Shown here: positions 56,701-64,000 of the stretch, piece by piece
How positions within the stretch are numbered: position 1 is the first letter of the stretch
Layout of the letters: the number at the start of each line of letters is the position of its first letter
Origin: Camillea tinctor
Taxonomy: Eukaryota; Ascomycota; Sordariomycetes; Xylariales; Xylariaceae
Assembly: GCA_022578605.1 (NCBI GenBank)
Contig: MU394059.1
Span: 496,001 to 560,000, forward strand
Reading direction: 5' to 3'
DNA length: 64,000 nt
Position numbers and translations under genes: made by a program
Notes under the pieces: model-generated
Seen by the model: only the letters and a program-made list of their open reading frames with translations
Database searches by the model: none
Told to the model about the DNA's origin: nothing

Positions 56701-59090
56701 ACTTTTAGTCATATTGCAACAGTTTCAGGAATTTAGTGCTTCTGAGTTGAAGAGCTAGCTAACGAATCTCTATCAACCGTTGATAATGGCATGCATATAG
56801 TGAACACAAGAGAACCCTGAGGGAGGCAAAGTGGGCAAATCAGGATCCATCTTATTCGGGAGAGCTACACATATCAAGCTTTGACTATCTCACTTGGGCG
56901 CTTCTACCCGTCTTATCCCTCTCGAATCTAGATACCGTGACTTGGCTTTAGTAACAAGATCACAAACAAGCTCAGAGTTTGTCATATGGATCATGTCTGT
57001 CTAGTTTTGGACATTCAAATGAAAGCTATCAGCTGGTAAGGGATGTTCTGCAAATAATCATTGGTTGGGATGGGTAAACCCTGAAAATCCAAGAAATGGC
57101 CAAGGAGCTGTGTTGGGATAATAAAGACTTGGGTTGCAAAATCACATCGCTATCAAGCTAAGCACGATAGTATATCATTTTATGATATTTCGCCAACTCC
57201 CTATCAAAACACGTCAATTTGTGATTCTTACAAATTTTTACTTGAAAACTCAATTCTGCATGCCTCGATTAGTTGATGTAGTGAGTCCACACGAGATGAA
57301 CTTTTACCAAGATACCTACCTCGGACCTATACTAGAAAATGTCTTATTCGAAGTTGAACATGTGCCGAGACTCACTTGTCATTGTTGGTTTAAGTAAGTA
57401 GGCACCTATTTCATAACTACTGGTCGAATGTGGATCTTGATAACGGCTGTAGATTAAAGGACGATGTTATATCGATGCCGTATTTAATTTACTTACATGG
57501 ACATCATTCTTCCATGCAAGTATAGCCCGATTTGTATACCTATACTGACTCTAACGGCTTTCAATGAGACGATATTATTGGATTCATGGCTAGGGACCCG
57601 CAATTAAGTTGTTCACATTTGCAATTATAAGTGGCTATTGTTAAAAAGTTCGCCATAGGGAACAAGGGTAGTTCGGGAAAGGATGCGAATACCTACCAAC
57701 CTACCCTTGTGCTCTCTCCACTTACACCTCAAATCCATAGTGTAGTCTCAGAAAAGTAACCATCGATTATCCATAAAATCAGACTAGAACGTATTGCACA
57801 TGTCAACCAACGTATGAGATAGCTTCATCGGCTCAGAGTTACACCACCAAGGTAATGTTTCATACAGAATTAGGTATATGGCTTGGCAGACACAAACTCC
57901 CGTCTTATAATTGTCGTCGTACAATGGGGTACATCCTGGTAATCTGAGGTATGTAAGATCTTCTCAAGATACCCAGGTAGTTAATCCTCTTTCACAACAG
58001 TGCCCCCTCCGCCTCTCCACAATCTTTCCGCTTCCTAAAAAAGAAATACCTTGCAGGGAAGAAGAGGATGCTGAGATCAGGTATAAATAATGAATGACGT
58101 CCATGGCTTCCGTTCATCCTAACATAGTCGCCGGTAGTCTAGGGGAAGTCATGTCAAATATCTACCGGATCCCAAGCCTGCGGGTTGGTCGTAGTATCAG
58201 CCGCGGCCCCCTGCATATTGCATCCCGCACAATTAATATCAGATTGTTGTTAATCGAAAACCAATCTATCTATCGAAGAATGTATAGAACTGATTACATA
58301 TTAAACAACTGTAGTGACGTAAATAGGGGCAAGGATTTATAGTAATACCAAGTAACGCATGCATTCTTATGTGGTAACCACCCACCTAGCCCAACAGATA
58401 TTAATCTTTAATATAACTTATCTCGATCGATCTAATACCTACTTCAGCATCACACCCCCCAATCTCGCCGGTAACGCGGCATATGTTTTACTATGCTGTG
58501 ATAAGTTCATGATGGGGGCGTACAGCACAGAGTCGGACGATGCAACTTCCTATTACGACCTCAATCACGATAGCCGAAACGATCTGAACTTAATGGTCAT
58601 AGACTCATACAGACAAGGCATAATAAGTTGCCTCCATTACAGTAAGTAACGTGGTTATCTTACGAATAAGTGTGCCTGGTGGGAAATGGACTACACAATA
58701 ATATTGCTATAGATTATTCTAGCAGTGTTTCTCGGTACGAATAATCTTACTTCAACTTATTATACCACTATGGAACTATTAGCTAACTGCTAGTATCTGA
58801 TATTCAGGGGCTACACTAGGACATCAAAATGGAATACGATCAATCTCGGGCAGTAAGCTGTGTATAAGCAGCATTTCTACAGTTCGAACAACACCATAAG
58901 CTTCGAACAGAGCTCGAAGGCTAGAATATGAGAACCAAGGACTTTTATGTGTATGCATGGATCTAGTGACACCTTCGACCTGTACTTCTAACTATCCATA
59001 TATGAAAAACAAGAATTAATTTCTATACCATATCAGATGTGCACAATGCCATTAGTTGTCCCTCACCCTCGAAAGACCATATCAGGTAAC
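53742..59090. other. 5.3-kb gene-poor AT-rich region
   Basis: No gene supported on either strand. The longest frame (55243-55635) is 130 codons of low-complexity His/Pro/Ser residues; others are below 100 codons. Local AT-rich blocks, TAGGTA motifs and the absence of any recognisable domain suggest decayed sequence, perhaps transposon remnants after RIP. Confidence 0.6.
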
Positions 59091-59960
59091 TCAGTCGAAC
59101 AGAATCCCCCAAGCAAACTCCTCAAAGTGCGCACACCCCTCAAACAACCCTCGATGCACCACCTCGTCGAGCACAACAATATGCTTCGTCATATTCGCGA
59201 CCAGCACCCCCAGTTCCAGAACTTGGCGTACTACGCGATGCCGACTTCCGCCTAGTTCTTGTCGTGGTAACCCGATCCCCGAGGTGCTCTTGACCGGGAC
59301 GCCGTCGATGGTCAGGTCGACGGTGGGGTCGGCGTTGGCCCAGAAGAAGGTCAGTAGGATGGCTTCGGTCACTCCGGGGGCCATGGGGCCGCAGGGGTAG
59401 TGGGGGGTTCCTGTCTTTTTTTTTCGATGTAAGGTATGGTTAGCGAACTCGTTCTGCTGCTTTTTGGAAGGCGTGAGGAGAGAGAGGGTTCCTTACAGAT
59501 TTGATAATGAATGTGCCATAGACGCCGAGGGCGGGAGAGTCCAAGTGGATGGTAAATGTAAGTCCTGGCTCCTGCGCCTTTCCATTCCTCTCTCGTCGAC
59601 GGTGACCGTCGCCCCTTCGTCTGCCGTGGTGGTCTAATGGAATCGCGTTCCATTGGGAAAGAGACCCGTTACCTGAACAGCCAGTGGTTGGGAAGCGATA
59701 TCGGGGTCGTTGAAGAAGACAATCTCGACAGTTGATTCGTCGCCGGGCATAGTCGAGACTGCATCGAAGTACCACCAGTCTGCGCTTGTCTTGTTGGCTG
59801 TGACATTGAATTTGGGGGCATCAAGGGCACCTGGTCCTAGGATCGATACTTTTTCTATACAAACGCTTCCGTTGGTAGCTACAGGTGGGAAGTCGATTGT
59901 CCATGCAGCAGCCTGGCTGGCAAGCAACGCAGACGTTGCTAGAAGCATTCTAGCGGCCAT
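59091..59960 (-). pseudogene. Broken Diels-Alderase/kievitone hydratase-like (CrtC/lipocalin-type) gene
   Basis: From the ATG at 59960 a signal peptide (MAARMLLATSALLASQAAA) leads to TIDFPPVATNGSVCIEKVSI and SADWWYFDAVSTMPGDESTV. EIVFFNDPDIASQPLAVQVT and GLFPNGTRFH follow, then TAG at 59636-59634. Homology continues past the stop as TTTADEGATVTVDERGM, shifts frame to GLTFTIHLDSPALGVYGTF, and resumes after a probable intron (59418-59496 region) at PHYPCGPMAPGVTEAILLTF and DLTIDGVPVK. A further frameshift follows before the expected YHDKNW block. The family includes fungal Diels-Alderases of polyketide pathways and secreted kievitone hydratase, all with WWFDA and HYPCG-type blocks. About half of a full-length protein remains recognisable. 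Confidence 0.82.
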
Positions 59961-61261
59961 TTCCTCGAGACTTTGTGAAAGAAATATTGATATGTAACGA
60001 AAGAAGTGGTATTGAATAAGTCAAAGCATAAGGTAGATGGGCTTCGAGGCTGAGGATGATATTGTAGCCAGAGTAAAGGATTCGGGATGGTACCGTCCTT
60101 CCATTATATATTATTCTTTAAGAGGTAGCAAAGCCATAAATCTTGTTCCATGAACACGGTAAACATCTTAAAGACTACGTGTCCAACGATCATGCAAGTC
60201 AGTCCTACAAGAAATCTCTGTTATACGCGGACAGTAATTTCTGCAGGCGACTGTCAGTAACCCCACCACTGGGGTTGGATGCAGGAACGGGTTCAAACCA
60301 GGCTGGCTTAGATATCAACGACTAGGTAGTAGTTTGGTTGTTAATACCTAGACGGCCTTGACCATCAGATATGGCTCGTTAACTCTAGCTTTGAATCCAC
60401 TACTAGGGAGATCTCGGATCTCCACATATCTATACGTCCCCGGCATGCCGTATCTCCGCTTATAGGGAAACGAGATGGTTTGTCCCCGAGTCCGCGTTTA
60501 GAGCGACTCCCAATTTGCTGGTCCCGCCGGCGAGTGGGTTCAGGGGTAATATCAACTGAGAGGCTGTCGTCGCCTCAATACCAATTACACTATGACATAT
60601 CTAGTCTTTATAGAAATTCATGCTAAATACTGCGAGCTGAACCCTCCTCTGGATGATAGTTTAGGTACTAAACAGGAGAATACGTTACAACAATGGCATT
60701 ATTACATTTTTAGCCACGTTTTTGACAATCATTTGTGTCCCGGTGAAGTTCATAGCTTGTTTTGTCTGAATATATTCTCCTCCCTGCATACGCCTTCCGA
60801 TGTTGAGGCAAGCGTCCAAAATCAGTCAAGATGTTAAAAAAAGCTATTCATATTTTGCTAGCAGTAGGGTATTATGCAAGATATTTACTGAAGACGGCCA
60901 CCATCGTTGCCTGATGGCAATCAAGAGGAAAGGTAGCAGTGAAACCCTCAACCTTCGGCGCTATACGCGGAAAGAAACCCGTATTTAGGGGAACACTATC
61001 GTTGCTGGCGCTATTCCGAGTAGTCGGTTGACTTGCGATATAGAAAAGAGAGGACGCGTTTCGACCTTGCGACGATACAGCGCCTCTCCGTTGCGGTAAT
61101 AAACAACAGCAGATATTTAGCCAATATGATACCATTCATCTCCAGTCAAGTCCCTTTTCTTTTTTTTTTTTCATTCATAACATCGCTGTTCTTGATTCGA
61201 TTCTCTGTTTTGTATTTTTTGTATATATACCTAATTTTACTTTGAGTTACTGTTGTTTACC
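59961..61261. other. Divergent spacer between the relic and the RTA1 gene
   Basis: No gene supported. A T-rich tract at 61155-61225 lies just upstream of the RTA1-like start. Confidence 0.5.
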
Positions 61262-62221
61262 ATGGGCCAATTAAAAGAATATAAGCCTGGCTATTACCTA
61301 TGGCCTTATGTGCCATCGTTGGTCACTGCCGTCTTTTTCATCAATCTCTTCGTCATCGTCACCGCTGCCCAGATACACAAGCTGTACAAGACGAGGCAAT
61401 GGTTTTGCCTCCCATTCGTCATTGGTGGGCTCAGTGAGTAGTCGCGCCTCTCCTATTATCAGTGTCTTTTCGCTGAAAGTTGTGTGTACTAACTTTGCTA
61501 CGCAGTGGAGGTAGTCGGCTTCGTCGGCCGTGCCATAGCCAGTGAGGAAACGGACCAGCTGTTACCCTGCATTATACAAAGCATTTTTCTGCTGCTGCCA
61601 CCGATACTATTTGCCGCCAGCATCTACATGGTCCTGGCCCGGATCATCCGTGCCGCTCGTGGCGAGCAATATAGTCTGATCAGTTTTAGCATCATCACGA
61701 AAACGTTTGTTTGGAGCGATGCCGTCTCGTTCCTGATCCAAAGCACTGGAGCTGGCATGATGGCTACTGGTACAGAGATGGCATCTGCCGGGCGAAAAAC
61801 CGTTATTTTCGGCCTGTTCGTCCAAATCATTATGTTCAGCTTGTTTGGCGCCGTGGCTATCGTATTCTACGTCCGATATAAGCGGTTGAGTGTACACGCC
61901 GTCGCGACCCCAGCACAGCGCTGGGAACAAACTTTGAAAATGCTTTACCTAGTTAGCGTGTTGATCATGGTTCGAAGTATCTTTCGAGTGTTCGAGTTCG
62001 TGCTTGGGGAGGATGGCTACCCTATGCAGCACGAGTGGACACTGTACGTCTTTGACGCAGCCCTGATGCTATTTGTCATGACTATTTACTGGCACTGGTA
62101 CCCAGAAAACCTTGAACGTGGTGGTATTGGTTTGAAACGTCTCAGCTCGATGGAGGAGCTGAACGACTCCCAGGTAACAGCATCTATCCTTATGAACGAC
62201 CTTTCAACACACCAGAAATAA
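61262..62221 (+). CDS. RTA1-family membrane protein (RTA1/RTM1/Rsb1-like)
   Basis: Exons 61262-61433 and 61506-62221 give 295 residues. RTA1 features appear in order: YYLWPYVPSLVTAVFFINLF, KTRQWFCLPFVIGGLMEVVG, FVGRAIA, QSIFLLLPPILFAASIYMVL, ITKTFVWSDAVSFLIQSTGA, RKTVIFGLFVQIIMFSLFGA, MVRSIFRVFEFVLGEDGYPM and HEWTLYVFDAALMLFVMTIY. This is the seven-helix fungal family linked to lipid translocation and to resistance against 7-aminocholesterol and other toxic lipids. The ATG at 61262 was chosen; the frame upstream lacks another ATG. The intron lies in GGL|MEVVG. Substrate unknown. Confidence 0.92.
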
Positions 62222-62624
62222 TGCATCTCGGGACGCACTAGTTCCAAGTTCCACCAGTCATAGACCCTGAGACGGCAAGGAAGTCGATGCGTATCAGATC
62301 GTCTTAGTCTGGTCGATATGGAAAGTTAAAGTCGTCTAGAAGCATGTTAGAAGATGTTTATTATATGCATTTAAGTTTATATGAACGTTGGCTGGTCCGC
62401 CGATGTATATACAATTTTTCATTTTTCATGGTAGATAGTACAAGTCCCGATGAATTGACTTTCCCACATATCGAAGGGCCCAAAGAGAAGTATCCTACTT
62501 CCCCTTCTCTCGATAGTCCCGTTTATCCTATTCCCATACACGTAACCTTGACCATACCGAAGAACCAACCATGATTCTTCTCATTGCGATTGAGAGCAAA
62601 ACCTCATGTCTTCTATTACCTTTC
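62222..62624. other. Convergent 3' spacer
   Basis: 3' flanks of the RTA1 gene and the glycosyltransferase-like gene; no gene seen. Confidence 0.5.
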
Positions 62625-64000
62625 TTAATCCCACTCACTTCCCGTCATCCAGTCTCGGCCCCAGTTCCCGCCTTCATTGCCGGGAGACTTGCTGATATCC
62701 CAGTCGCGCTGAAGCCTCCAGGCGTCCTTGCCCTCGATGCCCATTTCCAGAAGATCACAGCCGCGGTGTCCCCATTTGTCGGCGAACACGCGCCTACCCG
62801 CCTCGACGAGGATCTCGAACCCGGCCGCGTAGCCCTCTGGGTCGCGGTAGAACGGCTCGCCCTGGCCGCCTGTCTGCCTTCCCTGCCAGGTATTTCGGAA
62901 CACGCCCTTTTCCGCCCACTTGATTTCCTGCATACGCGCGGCCACCTCAGTCAGGTGGGTGAACGTCTCACCCTCTTTCTCTACCCACGGCCACATCTCC
63001 TGCTCTCGTTGCAGCTCCGCCTCACGGCTCGGACGGTCTGGGTCGTCCGGCTGGTTCGTCCTCTCCTTGTTCTTGCTGTTGGGACCTCCTGAAGGGGGGG
63101 CGTTGAAGACCGGATCCCCCTGAAACGTGGCGTGTGAGCCAGGGAAACGGAACAAGGCGCCGATGTCGTCGAGCGGTGTGCCCACATCAAATATGAGACC
63201 TGCTTCACTCTGAGGCTGCCAGTAACCGGCCCAGTGGAGGCGAAGGTACATATCACAGTCGGAGGCGTAGTATGGGATGTGGGTGTCCCAAGCGCCGACT
63301 TCGAGATGAGCATCGCGGTTGACAAGGGTGAGATGGTCGTAGGCGAAGAAGTGCGTGGACCAAGGTGGCATATCTGGTCCGTTGAGATAGCGCATCAACC
63401 CGACACAACGCTCATAGATCGTGGCGTACGGGTCGTGATCCCAGTCGTGATCGCGATCTTTCTTCTTGACATCCTCGTCACTGAACACCAGCACGTCTTG
63501 GTGGCTCCAGAAGAAGAACGGCCAGTTGCGCTGCATCGCGGTGTGGAGGTAAAAGTTCTGCAGTTGCGCAAAGCTGAGAAGCGTCGGCGTCGATAGAATG
63601 TTGACGCCGAGCGTGTGTAGTGCTGTGTAATTCAGGAAGAAGGGGTTCTGTAGTGACAAGTCACCTTGTCGGTTCGACCGAAAAGTGCCTGTATTTTCTA
63701 CTACATATATGTCGGACGGCGGCCACCCAGCGGCGATGTAGCTGCTCACACATTGTAGCAGCATAGGCCAATTACGTGTGAACCCGATCAGGAGCGGCGT
63801 CGCCTCTTCGACATGTGGGTTCGGTGGTAGGTTGTTTTCGAGCACGGGCGGTGCGCGGCGCGAATGGGTTAGCCACGGGAAGTGGTCTTTTATGGGAGGG
63901 TAGGTAGGCGGTGCCGGCTTGTAGATCTTGATGTAGCTCAGGACGTCATCGTCGCCGGCCAAGGGGGATTGGCCATTCTGGTCACGAATGCCTTGGGCTG
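62625..64000 (-). CDS. Glycosyltransferase-like protein (GT2-type fold), 5' end outside window
   Basis: The frame is open from base 64000 to the stop at 62625, giving 457 visible residues; the start lies beyond the edge. Features: PLLIGFTRNWPMLLQCVSSY and WPPSDIYVVENTGTFRSN resemble the nucleotide-sugar-binding start of GT-A enzymes. WPFFFWSHQDVLVFSDEDV and YYASDCDMYLRLHWAGYWQP hold Asp-rich stretches of the type used for metal binding (DCD). The C-terminal third is Trp/Gly/Arg-rich. It resembles uncharacterised fungal glycosyltransferase-like proteins; donor and acceptor cannot be stated. A signal anchor could exist upstream of the window. Confidence 0.8.
   Translation of the reverse strand, partial: AQGIRDQNGQSPLAGDDDVLSYIKIYKPAPPTYPPIKDHFPWLTHSRRAPPVLENNLPPNPHVEEATPLLIGFTRNWPMLLQCVSSYIAAGWPPSDIYVVENTGTFRSNRQGDLSLQNPFFLNYTALHTLGVNILSTPTLLSFAQLQNFYLHTAMQRNWPFFFWSHQDVLVFSDEDVKKKDRDHDWDHDPYATIYERCVGLMRYLNGPDMPPWSTHFFAYDHLTLVNRDAHLEVGAWDTHIPYYASDCDMYLRLHWAGYWQPQSEAGLIFDVGTPLDDIGALFRFPGSHATFQGDPVFNAPPSGGPNSKNKERTNQPDDPDRPSREAELQREQEMWPWVEKEGETFTHLTEVAARMQEIKWAEKGVFRNTWQGRQTGGQGEPFYRDPEGYAAGFEILVEAGRRVFADKWGHRGCDLLEMGIEGKDAWRLQRDWDISKSPGNEGGNWGRDWMTGSEWD

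Noticed and set aside
60286..60298. gttcaaacc, tRNA T-loop-like
   Set aside because: The adjacent bases do not form the five-pair T stem, and no cloverleaf was found.
1..64000. CRISPR arrays, prophage or bacterial operon signals
   Set aside because: No regularly spaced short repeats with unique spacers and no polycistronic layout; the window is plainly a fungal chromosome.

Overview
This is eukaryotic, filamentous-ascomycete (Pezizomycotina) DNA. The genes carry short spliceosomal introns of about 50-170 nt with GTAAG/GTGAG donors and CTAAC/TACTAAC branch points. The protein families are typical of moulds: GH72 glucanosyltransferase, HET-domain protein, DUF3425, RTA1, a TmpA-like flavoprotein, MARVEL-like and BTB/F-box proteins. 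GC-rich exons alternate with AT-rich, gene-poor spacers. A Sordariomycete, possibly Xylariales-like, is my guess; the sequence does not prove it. I saw no rRNA, tRNA, CRISPR or prokaryotic-type operon.

0-15.2 kb is a dense housekeeping block: a Rho4-type GTPase (cut by the left edge), elongin C, the lariat debranching enzyme Dbr1, an unusual GH72 protein, ZPR1, an Rpr2/Snm1-type RNase P/MRP subunit, an alpha/beta hydrolase and a Gfo/Idh/MocA dehydrogenase.

15.2-33.2 kb is looser and more accessory: a small secreted protein, an intact short-chain dehydrogenase, a decayed second dehydrogenase (bli-4-like), a DUF3425 protein tail-to-tail with an ochratoxinase-like amidohydrolase, and a HET-domain protein. 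The spacers are AT-rich. A repeat fragment at 24.9 kb matches an element at 49.1 kb in inverted orientation.

34.9-53.8 kb is denser again: a two-RRM RNA-binding protein, a BTB protein, an F-box protein, a MARVEL-like membrane protein, a RUS/DUF647 protein, cytochrome c heme lyase, mevalonate diphosphate decarboxylase, an unrecognised 415-residue protein and a TmpA-like membrane flavoprotein. A 434-bp element bounded by 36-bp direct repeats lies between the decarboxylase and the unrecognised gene.

53.8-64 kb starts with about 5 kb of gene-poor AT-rich DNA. It is followed by a broken Diels-Alderase/kievitone-hydratase-like gene, an RTA1-family transporter and a glycosyltransferase-like gene running off the right edge.

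Seven neighbouring gene pairs converge, sharing 3' spacers of 89 to 784 bp, and many pairs share divergent upstream regions. No intact biosynthetic cluster is visible. The most interesting signals are the two eroded accessory genes, the repeat element with its conserved hairpin, the GH72 protein without secretion or anchoring signals, and the duplicated acidic motif in Dbr1. Gene models were spliced by hand from splice consensus, reading-frame closure and recalled family alignments; no database search was run.
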